NCBI RefSeq assembly: GCF_000411255.1
Contig: NZ_KE150412.1
Location: 2,889,965 to 2,953,964, forward strand
Reading direction: 5' to 3'
Length of the DNA stretch: 64,000 nt
Source: Paenibacillus sp. HGH0039
GTDB lineage: Bacteria; Bacillota; Bacilli; Paenibacillales; NBRC-103111
Part shown: positions 43,637 through 52,386 of the stretch, in pieces
How positions within the stretch are numbered: the stretch's first letter is position 1
Layout: every line of letters begins with the position of its first letter
Position numbers and translations under genes: made by a program
Notes under the pieces: generated by a model
Told to the model about the DNA's origin: nothing
The model's input: only the letters and a program-made list of their open reading frames with translations
The model's database searches: none

Positions 43637-43850
43637 GTTTAGTCGTAGTAAAACTTGCCGTTGCTTATGATCATGATACGGTTCATTCTGTACGGCACAG
43701 ATTTTCGCCCTGCCCAGTCGTGACCTAAGTGCTTTCATTGGCTTCCGGGCCCTTATGTTACTTTCAAGTGCTTAGGTGAGTCCAAAGTGCGTACTTCTCA
43801 AGTTCCTTCTTCCCTCTCATAATAGACCCTATAAGAAGGAGGAGAGCCCT

Positions 43851-44921
43851 ATGAAACCAGAAGAAACCGTATCACGTAAAACCGCTCTTGTCATTGGAGC
43901 TAACGGAGTAATCGGAGGGAATCTCATCCAGCATTTGATGACGCTTCCCGAGTGGGATATTATTGGAGTTTCTCGACGCGGCGGAGAGGACACTCCCCAG
44001 GTACGGTATGTGGCGGTTGATCTGCTAAACGAGGAGGATACCCGAGATAAGCTCGGCAATCTAACCGAAGTCACTCATATCTTCTACGCAGCTTATCAAG
44101 ATCGCCCTACTTGGGCCGAACTGGTTCCACCCAACTTGGCCATGCTCGTGAACACGGTCAATGCGATCGAACCGATCGCCCCTAAACTGCAGCATATCAG
44201 TCTGATGCAAGGTTATAAGGTGTACGGTGCGCATCTCGGTCCCTTTAAGACACCTGCGAAGGAAACGGATGCCCATCATATGCCGCCGGAGTTCAACGTT
44301 GACCAACAGCAATTCCTCGAACAACGACAGCCTGGCAGCAAGTGGACTTGGTCGGCCCTTCGTCCATCGGTCGTTTGCGGGTTTGCATTGGGCAATCCGA
44401 TGAACCTGGCCATGGTTATCGCGATTTATGCTTCCATGTCTAAAGAACTCGGTCTGCCGCTCCGTTTTCCAGGGAAGCCGGGCGCCTACCACAGCCTGCT
44501 GGAAATGACCGATGCAGGCTTGCTGGCTCGGGCGACTGTGTGGGCGGCAACAGATGAACGCTGCGCGAATCAGGCCTTTAACATCACGAACGGAGACCTG
44601 TTCCGCTGGAATGAGCTTTGGCCGAAGATTGCGGCATTTTTCGAGCTTGAGACAGCCCCCCCATTACCGATGTCTTTGGATGTGGTCATGGCTGACAAGG
44701 AGACGTTGTGGAACACCATGGTGGAGAAATATGATTTGGCGAAAAACAGCTTCCAAGACGTTTCCTCCTGGCGGTTCGGGGACTTTGTATTCTCCTGGGA
44801 TTATGACTTTTTTGCCGACGGGACCAAAGCGCGTCGTTTCGGCTTCCATGACTTCATCGATACGGAACAGATGTTTATGGACATCTTTGAAGACTTCCGT
44901 AAGCGTAAGGTAATCCCGTAA
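43851..44921 (+). CDS. PRISE-like SDR oxidoreductase (extended/atypical)
   Basis: 356 residues. Cofactor motif GANGVIGGNLIQHL, VSRRGG, then ITHIFYAAYQDRP-like pattern (EVTHIFYAAYQ), PNLAMLVNTVNAI, and SLMQGYKVYGAHLGPF, which resembles the progesterone-5-beta-reductase/iridoid-synthase family (the Lys of MQGYKVYG aligns with the family catalytic Lys). These reduce enones with NADPH. The substrate here is unknown. The ATG follows GAAGGAGG; longer frames upstream lack a site. Repeats of AAGTGC lie before the gene (see findings). An HxlR gene faces it. Confidence 0.87.
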   Translation: MKPEETVSRKTALVIGANGVIGGNLIQHLMTLPEWDIIGVSRRGGEDTPQVRYVAVDLLNEEDTRDKLGNLTEVTHIFYAAYQDRPTWAELVPPNLAMLVNTVNAIEPIAPKLQHISLMQGYKVYGAHLGPFKTPAKETDAHHMPPEFNVDQQQFLEQRQPGSKWTWSALRPSVVCGFALGNPMNLAMVIAIYASMSKELGLPLRFPGKPGAYHSLLEMTDAGLLARATVWAATDERCANQAFNITNGDLFRWNELWPKIAAFFELETAPPLPMSLDVVMADKETLWNTMVEKYDLAKNSFQDVSSWRFGDFVFSWDYDFFADGTKARRFGFHDFIDTEQMFMDIFEDFRKRKVIP

Positions 44922-44939
44922 TATAGGGATAAACGCACG

Positions 44940-44974
44940 AAACCGGTTCCTCATGTCCAGGAACCGGTTTTTTT
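44940..44974. terminator. bidirectional terminator
   Basis: A perfect 12-bp stem AAACCGGTTCCT / AGGAACCGGTTT (44940-44951 with 44959-44970), then TTTT. It lies between convergent genes. Confidence 0.85.
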
Positions 44975-44988
44975 CTACCTAATCTACC

Positions 44989-45360
44989 TCACTCGTCAGA
45001 TTGCGGCGGTTCGAATAACACCCTTCCCCTATCCCCGTACACCTTTTCAATATGCATATCGCCCCATCTGCACATGAGATGAAGGATACCCTTCAGGCCC
45101 CAGCCATAGTCCGTCAACTCATACTCGACTCTCGGCGGCATTTGGTTATAAGAAATACGGGACACTATCCCGTCCTCCACCAGTTCCTTTAACTGCTGGG
45201 TCAGCACTTTTTGCGTTACCGCAGGCATCAGGTGCATCAGCTCGCCATTGCGCTTTTTACCGAACGTGAGGTGAAACAAAATGACCGGCTTCCACTTGCC
45301 TCCGATCACTTCGAGAGTGGCTTCCACCGCAGTGTTGTAGGTTTTCTCTGTTTCCTGCAT
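44989..45360 (-). CDS. HxlR family transcriptional regulator
   Basis: A 123-residue HxlR winged helix protein: TLEVIGGKWKPVILFHLTFGKKRNGELMHLMPAVTQKVLTQQLKELVEDGIVSRISYNQMPPRVEYELTDYG. Conserved cysteine at the start, as in redox-sensing members, is absent. It is a paralogue of the regulator at 46914-47294. It faces the PRISE-like reductase gene, which is its most likely target. The ribosome site GGGAGGCGA lies about 12 bases before the ATG. Confidence 0.92.
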   Translation of the reverse strand: MQETEKTYNTAVEATLEVIGGKWKPVILFHLTFGKKRNGELMHLMPAVTQKVLTQQLKELVEDGIVSRISYNQMPPRVEYELTDYGWGLKGILHLMCRWGDMHIEKVYGDRGRVLFEPPQSDE

Positions 45361-45628
45361 AGCCTTGGATCGCCTCCCAGCGCGTAACTTTGAAACCTTC
45401 CTACCTCGCTGCTTTCGCAGCGGTCTCCCTCTGAAGAGAGAACTTGATAGCTATTCTCTTAACTAGGAATTCATCCCCCTAATTATACTAGATCCGATTA
45501 GAACTTCAATTTTCTGTTTTATCGCTATTATGGTACGGTTCATGGAGCTTTATGTAACGACAAGTTTGTTAAGGACCATCCTTTGCCGGAGATGCGCAAT
45601 TGGGTCTCAACAACATTTCGGACTATCC

Positions 45629-46744
45629 TTATTCCTCGACCGTCAAATACTGAACTGTACCTGTTTCGGCGGATTTGATTATTTGATCCAATAAATAATG
45701 AAGCCTACACCCTGTTTGGAAATCAGGAGTGGTGTAAGTGTTTTTTCGCAAGTCGTTAGCAAACTGGGTATAAAGCTGAGCGATATTATAAGATATGGGA
45801 TTAACTTCCTGCGGGTTGATGTAATAATAATGTGACGGAACAATTAAAGATTGAAAAGCTTGATTTTCTCCAAGAACAGCCTGTAAGTTGAACGCATCCC
45901 ATTGAAACATTAACCCGTCTTTTGATTTCATAGAGATTTCACCTTTGGCACCGATTATTTCTATAGATAATCCTGCTATCTTTGAATTACGAATTTGCCC
46001 GGACAGGAGTGCGCCGCTTTTTAACACCCCATTAATTGCAACATAATCAGGTGCATTAGCTTGAATAACTTCACCTGTTTCCATAACACTTATTTCTTTG
46101 TATTGTGTCTCTAATGAGGCTGATATCTTAGTAAAGGGGCTACCCATCGAGTAAGTGATTCCATCTAAAAGATGTCCAGTGGTAATGGTCAACTGGTCAG
46201 CTCCATTTTTTTTATCGAGAAGATAAGCATGGGCTTGATCAATCGTGCTCCCTTTAGTAGGGAATCCTGGCATGGAGTAGCTTACATTTATGGATAAAAC
46301 CTTCCCTAGGTAATCCTCACTAAGAAGATCCTTCACATAATTAATAGCCGGATTGGCACGAGCCTGTAGACCTGTGATATGACGAACACCTTTTGCTGTG
46401 GCCAATCGGAAAATATCGGATGCTTCTGCTGTATTCAGTGCCAGCGGCCACTCGCAATATACATGTTTCCCGGCATCTAAAGCTGCACGTACCAACTCAT
46501 TATGGTCTGGTACTTTGACGGTAATAACCACCAAATCGACATCAGGATTTGCCACCAAGTCATACGGGTTTGTATAAAAGTGGTTTATTCCAAAACTTTG
46601 AGCAATCTCTTCGGCGCTTTTTTGTCGTGTGGTACATACTGCAATAATTTCGAATTCTGACAATGCTTGAAGAGCAGGGATATGTGCCATCTTCCCCCAA
46701 CCGCTTGCACCTATAATACCGACTCCTATTTTATCTGAGCTCAT
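45629..46744 (-). CDS. Gfo/Idh/MocA family oxidoreductase
   Basis: 371 residues: Rossmann start VGIIGASGWGKMAHIPALQAL, CTTRQKSAEEIA, VVITVKVPDHNELVRAAL, HVYCEWPLAL (family EKP replaced by EWP), and a C-terminal beta-sheet domain. These use NAD(P) on sugars, inositols or related alcohols. The EKP Lys is replaced by Trp, so catalysis may differ. ATG 46744 follows GGAGG. An HxlR gene is divergent, and dyads lie between them. Confidence 0.9.
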   Translation of the reverse strand: MSSDKIGVGIIGASGWGKMAHIPALQALSEFEIIAVCTTRQKSAEEIAQSFGINHFYTNPYDLVANPDVDLVVITVKVPDHNELVRAALDAGKHVYCEWPLALNTAEASDIFRLATAKGVRHITGLQARANPAINYVKDLLSEDYLGKVLSINVSYSMPGFPTKGSTIDQAHAYLLDKKNGADQLTITTGHLLDGITYSMGSPFTKISASLETQYKEISVMETGEVIQANAPDYVAINGVLKSGALLSGQIRNSKIAGLSIEIIGAKGEISMKSKDGLMFQWDAFNLQAVLGENQAFQSLIVPSHYYYINPQEVNPISYNIAQLYTQFANDLRKNTYTTPDFQTGCRLHYLLDQIIKSAETGTVQYLTVEE

Positions 46745-46770
46745 ATGAAAACCCCTCCGGTTTTTGTTGT

Positions 46771-46875
46771 ATACTGTAATAACGTTATTATGGAGGATAG
46801 AATAAAAATATAGAAGTACACACTTTTTTGTTGTATTGATACCAAAAAGTATGATACGCACTAAAAAGTACGTAT
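46771..46875. promoter_or_regulatory. shared regulatory region between the Gfo gene and the HxlR gene
   Basis: Three dyads can be seen: TAATAACGTTATTA (about 46776-46789, perfect), and ATACGCAC-N6-GTACGTAT (46854-46875, one mismatch), with AAAAAGTAYG as direct repeats at 46844 and 46863. The last fits an HxlR-family operator close to the HxlR start. Confidence 0.55.
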
Positions 46876-46913
46876 AACTGTAGACGGATATTTATCAAGA
46901 GAGGAAAAATGCT

Positions 46914-47294
46914 ATGAAAGATATTGCAAATCGGACTTATAACATTCCCGTCGAAGCCACACTGGACGTAATCGGAGGAAAATGGAAGACACTGATTATC
47001 TGTCACCTGACTTATGGACCTAAAAGAACGAACGAACTTAGCAAGAATATGCCCGCTATTACTCATAAAATGTTAACTCAACAGCTTAGAGAATTAGAAG
47101 AAAATGGGATAGTAATCAGGACCGTGTACAATCAAGTGCCTCCGAAGGTGGTTTATGAACTTAGTGAGTTGGGGTGGTCACTTAAACCGCTACTAACCTT
47201 TATGTGCGATTGGGGAGAAAAGTATATACAAGAGCTATCAAGGAAAGAACTACCTCCCCAAACAACCACCACATCACGCGGTGACGAATTGTGA
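46914..47294 (+). CDS. HxlR family transcriptional regulator
   Basis: 126 residues: IPVEATLDVIGGKWKTLIICHLTYGPKRTNELSKNMPAITHKMLTQQLRELEENGIVIRTVYNQVPPKVVYELSELG, the HxlR winged helix. It is divergent from the Gfo/Idh/MocA gene and probably regulates it. Ribosome site GAGAGGAAAAATGCT precedes the ATG. A close relative is at 44989-45360. Confidence 0.93.
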   Translation: MKDIANRTYNIPVEATLDVIGGKWKTLIICHLTYGPKRTNELSKNMPAITHKMLTQQLRELEENGIVIRTVYNQVPPKVVYELSELGWSLKPLLTFMCDWGEKYIQELSRKELPPQTTTTSRGDEL

Positions 47295-47354
47295 ATTTGA
47301 CACTTGGCGAACTCCACTTGGAGTGAAGGACACCGGCATTCAAGGCCTCAACGG

Positions 47355-47400
47355 AAAAAAGCAAAAAGGCCGCCCTCTTCGGGACAGCCTCACCTCTTCC
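47355..47400 (-). terminator. orphan terminator-like hairpin, minus strand
   Basis: On the minus strand a stem of GGCTGTCCC with GGGCGGCC around GAAGA is followed by TTTTTGCTTTTTT. No minus-strand gene ends here, so it may serve the plus-strand HxlR gene poorly or mark a lost gene. The rest of the gap 47295-47595 holds the trpB promoter. Confidence 0.5.
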
Positions 47401-47516
47401 CTATCGCAAAAACATACTTTCCGGCGACGGCACGACCGTCTGAATGACAGGGCCTGTGCTGCCGCTTTGAGCCATCGAGCGGTTGAAGCCGCGCCGTTAA
47501 TTCAAAGGATTTACTG

Positions 47517-47545
47517 TTGACAAGATTTTTGCCGCTTTCTATGAT
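47517..47545 (+). promoter_or_regulatory. sigma-A promoter of trpB
   Basis: TTGACA (47517-47522), 17-bp spacer, TATGAT (47540-47545): almost ideal. The leader would be about 45 bases, too short for a T-box or attenuator. Confidence 0.85.
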
Positions 47546-47595
47546 AGCATAGAAACGAATTGTTCATTATCCAGCTAAATGGAGGCGGTTTCACA

Positions 47596-48759
47596 ATGAT
47601 TCAAGAGCACTTGAATGAAGGATACTTTGGTGAGTTCGGAGGCAGCTTTGTACCGCCAGAATTGCAGGAAGTGCTGGATTATTTGAGCACTCAATTCAAC
47701 AAGTACAAGGATGATCCCGAATTTAATGAAGAGTTCCGATACTATTTAAGAGAATATGTGGGTCGTGAAAATCCGCTAACCTACGTCAAACAATTAACGG
47801 ATGCGTGGGGCGGAGCTAAAATTTACTTAAAACGCGAAGATCTTAATCATACCGGTGCACACAAAATCAATAACGTGATCGGACAAATTCTGCTTGCCAA
47901 ACGGATGGGCGCCAAACGAGTGATTGCCGAAACCGGAGCAGGACAGCATGGTGTTGCAACTGCGACGGCATGCGCCATGTTTAACATGGACTGCGTGATC
48001 TACATGGGAGCGGAAGATACGCGCCGTCAAGCTTTAAACGTATTCCGGATGGAGCTGCTCGGGGCTACTGTCGTACCAGTTAATAAAGGACAAGGCCGAT
48101 TAAAAGACGCGGTAGACGAGGCACTGAGCGATTTGGTCCAAAACTATCAAAACACGTTCTATTTACTCGGTTCAGCTGTGGGTCCGCATCCTTTCCCGAC
48201 AATGGTCAAACACTTTCAATCCATCGTCAGCGAGGAATCGAAACGACAAATCCTAGAGAAAGAGGGGCGTCTTCCCGATGCGGTACTTGCCTGCGTCGGC
48301 GGAGGAAGCAATGCGATCGGCGCTTTCGCGCACTATTTGGACGAGCCTTCAGTGCGGTTAATCGGCGTAGAACCGGATCAAGCGGCAACGTTAACTCAAG
48401 GTGTTCCAAGCCTGATCCACGGCTTCAAATGTTTAGTGCTGCTTGACGAGCAAGGGAATCCCAAGCCGACCTATTCGATTGCCGCAGGCCTTGATTACCC
48501 TGGAATCGGACCGGAGCACAGCCATCTGAAGGTAACTGGGCGTGCTGAATACGTGACAATTAGCAATGAGGAAGTGTTAGCGGCATTCCAAGAGTTGTCC
48601 CGTACGGAAGGTATTATCCCTGCGCTCGAAAGCGCACATGCGGTAGCCTACGCTAAGAATCTCGCGCCAACGATGAGCAAGGATCAAATTATTATCATTA
48701 ATTTGTCCGGACGCGGAGATAAGGACGTCGAACAAGTATTCCATATGTTGAAAAAATAA
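47596..48759 (+). CDS. trpB: tryptophan synthase beta chain, stand-alone
   Basis: 387 residues of the fold-type II PLP enzyme that joins indole and serine. It shows [15 protein letters not shown], the PLP lysine in [13 protein letters not shown], the phosphate-binding GGGSNAIG, and [13 protein letters not shown]. Length and pattern fit the TrpB1 class. No trpA or other trp gene is near, so this is a stand-alone copy with its own strong promoter; it may recycle indole or act on another nucleophile. ATG 47596 follows GGAGG. A terminator follows. Confidence 0.95.
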   Translation: MIQEHLNEGYFGEFGGSFVPPELQEVLDYLSTQFNKYKDDPEFNEEFRYYLREYVGRENPLTYVKQLTDAWGGAKIYLKREDLNHTGAHKINNVIGQILLAKRMGAKRVIAETGAGQHGVATATACAMFNMDCVIYMGAEDTRRQALNVFRMELLGATVVPVNKGQGRLKDAVDEALSDLVQNYQNTFYLLGSAVGPHPFPTMVKHFQSIVSEESKRQILEKEGRLPDAVLACVGGGSNAIGAFAHYLDEPSVRLIGVEPDQAATLTQGVPSLIHGFKCLVLLDEQGNPKPTYSIAAGLDYPGIGPEHSHLKVTGRAEYVTISNEEVLAAFQELSRTEGIIPALESAHAVAYAKNLAPTMSKDQIIIINLSGRGDKDVEQVFHMLKK

Positions 48760-48772
48760 TTGCCGATATGCC

Positions 48773-48820
48773 AAAGAAAGCAGCTCCTGCAGTGAACTAT
48801 GCAGGCTGCTTTCTTTTTTA
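48773..48820 (+). terminator. terminator of trpB
   Basis: GAAAGCAGC...CTGCA with TGCAG...GCTGCTTTC, followed by TTTTTT. Confidence 0.85.
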
Positions 48821-48910
48821 AAAATGTCTACAAGAATTAAAGTTCCGTTTCTTTTATCAGTAGTTCAGCATGCGAATTCTTTCAATACCGTTGAGCGGAA
48901 CTGTCACATC

Positions 48911-49528
48911 TCATGAACGAATCGTATCAAATTCGACTCCATATTTATCGAAGATGGCCTTGTACTTATTTTCGAATAGGGTCCATCGATTTTCTGCTCC
49001 GTATTTTTCGTGCAAAGCCTTCAAATAACGTTTAGCCGCTGCTGCATCGTTGGACTGCAACAACAAATGAAAGCTCTCTTCGCCCAGATGCAAAAATGGA
49101 CCCGAAATGTAATAATCCACAATGGATCTGGCACTGGTCATCGTCTCATAGAAATGAATAACTTCTTCCAATCCGCTTAGCAGCGTTTTTCTCAAATCAT
49201 CCCTATTCGTATCGGGAGTGATTGCGAATCGATCCGGAACAGCCCGGGCAATTTCCTTGATTCTTGCTCTGAAGTGACATTCCACTTCCTGAGGCGCCGT
49301 CAATATCTCTTTCGATTGGATCTGCGCTAGCTCCGCCGAATAAATGCCGCAGTTCACATAAAACATGACATTGTCCGCCGAATTACCGGAGGATTTTTGA
49401 AAATTGAATAGGTAGATGAGGCCATCTGTTGTTTTACTGAAATTCAAACTCTTCTTTGCGAAGCCGTGCTTAGAAAGGAACGGCTTTACATCCTGCTTAA
49501 TCAGATCGTTAAAGAGCTGCTGCAACAA
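48911..49528 (-). CDS. DUF4304 domain protein
   Basis: A 205-residue protein with the DUF4304 start: FNDLIKQDVKPFLSKHGFAKKSLNFSKTTDGLIYLFNFQKSS, VMFYVNCGIYS, and the middle CHFRARIKEI. The function is not known; such genes are frequent in immunity-protein neighbourhoods. It starts at TTG after GGGAGGG. Downstream of a SUKH-like gene on the same strand, 86 bp apart. Confidence 0.82.
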   Translation of the reverse strand: MLQQLFNDLIKQDVKPFLSKHGFAKKSLNFSKTTDGLIYLFNFQKSSGNSADNVMFYVNCGIYSAELAQIQSKEILTAPQEVECHFRARIKEIARAVPDRFAITPDTNRDDLRKTLLSGLEEVIHFYETMTSARSIVDYYISGPFLHLGEESFHLLLQSNDAAAAKRYLKALHEKYGAENRWTLFENKYKAIFDKYGVEFDTIRS

Positions 49529-49614
49529 AATCCCTCCCAGGTAAAATTGCTATTCCGGATGCTTTCGTAAGAGACACCTATAACCCCAATGGACTTACGA
49601 CTTTTGCAACCGAC

Positions 49615-50313
49615 TCAATCAGGTTTAATCTTTCTCAGTTTAATTGAAGACAGGGCTTCATCATTCAAGGCTGCAGGCAAATCACGGTTAGATCCTAACC
49701 AAAAGTCACCATAGCGCTCCATAACCAGCACGTCCCCACATCGGTAAAAGGAATGCGTAGATTTCTCTTCTTTGGGGCTAATATAGTACCCATTAAGCCA
49801 CACATCTTCAATCGGCTTATCAAACAACATCTGTATAGGATCTAATTTTCCTTCTACTATATAAAGGTGTTTGCAGCCGAAAACAACCTCCTGTAAACAA
49901 AAACTTTTCAGAAAATGATATAGAGAGTCATTTACGATGATATGTCCCTCTGCATGGTCATCCCAAAGCAAACGTTCGTCGCAATAGACAGGAGAATTGT
50001 TGTTGCCTGCCTCTACCTGGCAAGTCCAGTTTGCTTGATTTTCCTCAAGAAACGTAATCTTATCCCCCTCCCTCTTCACTCGCTCCACCGAATAGAGACA
50101 ATCCTGCTGTTGAAATATCTCTGGAGAGTTCTCCAGGTGATCGTCCGAACCATCTTTCCAGCGACCCGCAAACGCATACAATTCATGCAGCGCCTTTGGA
50201 AGATAGGCTGGAAGCTCGCCCACCGGCACACCGTAGGAGCTTTCATGCTTTCCATACCAATCGATTAGAAACTCCTTAAGATCGTCCATTTGATCTGTAT
50301 CTTTCAGCAGCAT
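49615..50313 (-). CDS. SMI1/KNR4 (SUKH)-like protein
   Basis: 232 residues. The pattern LPKALHELYAFAGRWKDG, ENQANWTCQVEAGNNNSPVYCDE and DSLYHFLKSFCLQEVVFG fits the SUKH-like superfamily used as immunity proteins against toxins. The ATG is 8 bases after GGAGG and 19 bases after a 56-codon ORF, so the two are probably co-transcribed. No toxin gene is visible in the window. Confidence 0.72.
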   Translation of the reverse strand: MLLKDTDQMDDLKEFLIDWYGKHESSYGVPVGELPAYLPKALHELYAFAGRWKDGSDDHLENSPEIFQQQDCLYSVERVKREGDKITFLEENQANWTCQVEAGNNNSPVYCDERLLWDDHAEGHIIVNDSLYHFLKSFCLQEVVFGCKHLYIVEGKLDPIQMLFDKPIEDVWLNGYYISPKEEKSTHSFYRCGDVLVMERYGDFWLGSNRDLPAALNDEALSSIKLRKIKPD

Positions 50314-50332
50314 AGTAATTCCTCCAATCTAA

Positions 50333-50503
50333 CTAATCAAGGGTCTCCTGACTTTCGCTAGCGGGTACAACCGTAAATTCATGCTTGTATTTGTTCATAA
50401 AATAACGGGCTTCATTAGCACGTAATCCAGCAAGCGCTTCTGCTACAGGTGAAGACTCTAAACCAACCGTAGACACATCTTTAAAATCAACGATATACGA
50501 CAT
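50333..50503 (-). CDS. short hypothetical protein (56 aa)
   Basis: A short ORF with an excellent ribosome site (AAAAGGAGAG, 8 bases before ATG). It reads MSYIVDFKDVSTVGLESSPVAEALAGLRANEARYFMNKYKHEFTVVPASESQETLD, soluble and acidic, no signal peptide. It is followed after 19 bases by the SUKH-like gene. The clear start signal and neat spacing support a real gene. Function unknown; it may be a partner or small effector of the immunity-like cassette. Confidence 0.65.
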   Translation of the reverse strand: MSYIVDFKDVSTVGLESSPVAEALAGLRANEARYFMNKYKHEFTVVPASESQETLD

Positions 50504-50517
50504 TTGAATCTCTCCTT

Positions 50518-50676
50518 TTATTTCATTATTTCGAAAAAATTTGCCGTTATGATAAGGTTCACCGCGCTGTCCCCATAGACCTGCACATCACTAACATAAA
50601 TTAACCCGGTTGTACCTGACATAGCGAAGTTCAGTTCGTATGCCGCCTCAACGACTAAACAATGAGATAGACTCAC
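50518..50676 (-). pseudogene. short frame, possible gene remnant
   Basis: 52 codons reading ...AAYELNFAMSGTTGLIYVSDVQVYGDSAVNLIITANFFEIMK, which looks like the end of a beta-sandwich (carbohydrate-binding-like) domain. The GTG start has no ribosome site, and the frame is closed just upstream, so it is probably the tail of a lost gene rather than a functional one. It ends 15 bases before the 56-residue ORF. Confidence 0.35.
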
Positions 50677-50696
50677 CGTTAGTTAATTATGCTGTC

Positions 50697-50740
50697 GCAA
50701 AAAAATAAGCTCCCGCCGAAATTAATCGGGGGAGCTTATC
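50697..50740 (-). terminator. terminator of the glycosyltransferase gene
   Basis: ATAAGCTCCC (50705-50714) and GGGAGCTTAT (50730-50739) with further inner pairing; on the minus strand TTTTTTTG follows. Confidence 0.85.
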
Positions 50741-50765
50741 TCTATGACCTGCCATCGGATCAAAT

Positions 50766-51962
50766 TCACTGGTAAATATAAGATCGATTTTTAAACTCGA
50801 AAATCTCATCAACGGCTTGACGATACCCGCCTGATTTCCGAAAAGATTCGCCGATATTTGCAACAGCTTCTTTGAAAGATGGGAGGCTTAACACTTGATC
50901 GGCGGCTTCACGCAGTTGATGTGCAGTCAACCCTTGCATTTGTAGGGCAAGGCCTGCTCCGATTTTGGCGACTTGCCCCGCAACCATCGGTTGATCGGCG
51001 TTTTGAGGGATGACAACGAGTGGGACCCCGTTATAAAGACCTTCATGGGTACTGTTCATTCCGCCGTGTGTGATAAATAACTTCGTGTGTTGCAAAACTT
51101 CCGTTTGCGGAACGTAATTTTTGACGATGAAATTATCAGGTATCTCCCCCAAATCGGAAATTAGGGTGTTATTCCCTACAGACATGACAATCGTATGCTC
51201 CGTGTTCCCGAACGCCTCGAAACAGAGCTTGTAGAATTCAATCGCCTGGTTAAAAACCGTCCCCAGCGAAATGTAGATCGGATTTTTCCCCTTGATTGCG
51301 GTCAAATCGAAATTTTTTTGAGCTGGCCGCGACGAGAGGGACGGACCGACAAATTTATACGTTTGGTCGAATTTCTCCTCATTCGTTTGAAAGTCCCTTG
51401 TTGTATATACGATGGTAAACGGAGCCGGATTACAAAACACCTCATAAGGAGTACGGACCTCTACACCGTATTTTTCGCCCACCTTTTTCGTCAGGCTATG
51501 AAACCGTTCAACGATTTCTTCGGGGGTTTTTACGGGAGGCGGTTCCAGGAGGGCATCGAACGTTTCTTCGATATGCGCAAAAGAAGTACAAGAACTGATG
51601 GCGGGAAGCTTAAGAATCTGAGCGAGCATACGCCCGCATCCGAACATGGAATCATGGATCATGTAATCAAAATGTTCTCCCCGAATCTGCTCGAGGACGG
51701 CCGGGATGACTACATCCGCCGTAAGCAAAAGACCGATGGCTCTTTCGAGTACATAGTCTTTTCCACCGGAAGTAAAGGCTTCTATAAATTGTTGATCGTC
51801 AATAATTCGTACCGAAGCCCCCGTCTTCTCTATGCGGTCCCGATAAGCCCCTATACAGAAGTACACCACCTCTTCTCCACGCGAAATAAGCTCCTGCACA
51901 ACGCCGATCGTCGGATTGATATGTCCCTCCGAGCCGGCATTAATAAATAAAACCCGTGCCAT
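50766..51962 (-). CDS. UDP-glycosyltransferase, macrolide glycosyltransferase (MGT) family
   Basis: 398 residues of the GT1 (GT-B fold) family: VLFINAGSEGHINPTIGVVQELISRG at the start, PIYISLGTVFN for the second domain, and the donor-binding block NYVPQTEVLQHTKLFITHGGMNSTHEGLYNGVPLVVIPQNADQ. Such enzymes glycosylate macrolides, flavonoids or other hydrophobic acceptors, often as detoxification. ATG 51962 follows AAGGAG; a GTG three codons earlier is disregarded. Monocistronic. Confidence 0.93.
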   Translation of the reverse strand: MARVLFINAGSEGHINPTIGVVQELISRGEEVVYFCIGAYRDRIEKTGASVRIIDDQQFIEAFTSGGKDYVLERAIGLLLTADVVIPAVLEQIRGEHFDYMIHDSMFGCGRMLAQILKLPAISSCTSFAHIEETFDALLEPPPVKTPEEIVERFHSLTKKVGEKYGVEVRTPYEVFCNPAPFTIVYTTRDFQTNEEKFDQTYKFVGPSLSSRPAQKNFDLTAIKGKNPIYISLGTVFNQAIEFYKLCFEAFGNTEHTIVMSVGNNTLISDLGEIPDNFIVKNYVPQTEVLQHTKLFITHGGMNSTHEGLYNGVPLVVIPQNADQPMVAGQVAKIGAGLALQMQGLTAHQLREAADQVLSLPSFKEAVANIGESFRKSGGYRQAVDEIFEFKNRSYIYQ

Positions 51963-52084
51963 TTCTATCACTCCTTAGGTTACGGTTCTCTAAATCGCGT
52001 AAGAGCAACGCCTTCTACGAAAATAATGGAAACAAGTCTATCATATTACAATTTTCTGGAAATCTCAAAGCTTTAACCAAAAGG

Positions 52085-52203
52085 ACACCCCCGGGAATCC
52101 CTCGGCTAACCGCATAGAGCATCCGTACCGCGCTTTCCACAAATACCGGCTTCTGCAACTTCGCCCCTTCCATATGGTGCTTTACATAAGCCGTCGGATT
52201 GAA
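52085..52203 (-). pseudogene. remnant of an AAA ATPase transposition helper (ExeA/TniB-like)
   Basis: On the minus strand the frame reads FNPTAYVKHHMEGAKLQKPVFVESAVRMLYAVSRGIP, the small C-terminal helical domain of ExeA/TniB-type ATPases that accompany transposases. Before it there is a stop, after it the frame loses similarity. No transposase was seen. The rest of the gap 51963-52386 shows no gene. Confidence 0.6.
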
Positions 52204-52386
52204 CTAGTCCCGCACACCCGGTGGTCTGCCGCTACGGGCCCAGCCTTAGCCCTCTTGGAACCTTATTTCGAAAAACGCCAATGGAGCATTTCTTCCCTGA
52301 CATACAGATGTCAACAAGGGTAGCTTATGATGATCTCAGATGATTGTTCAGCAATCAATTCAGGTACATGAAAGGAATGGGAGTAT

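Noticed and set aside
47281..47520. 79-codon plus-strand frame before trpB
   Set aside because: Overlaps the HxlR stop, contains a hairpin region and ends in the trpB promoter; no ribosome site.
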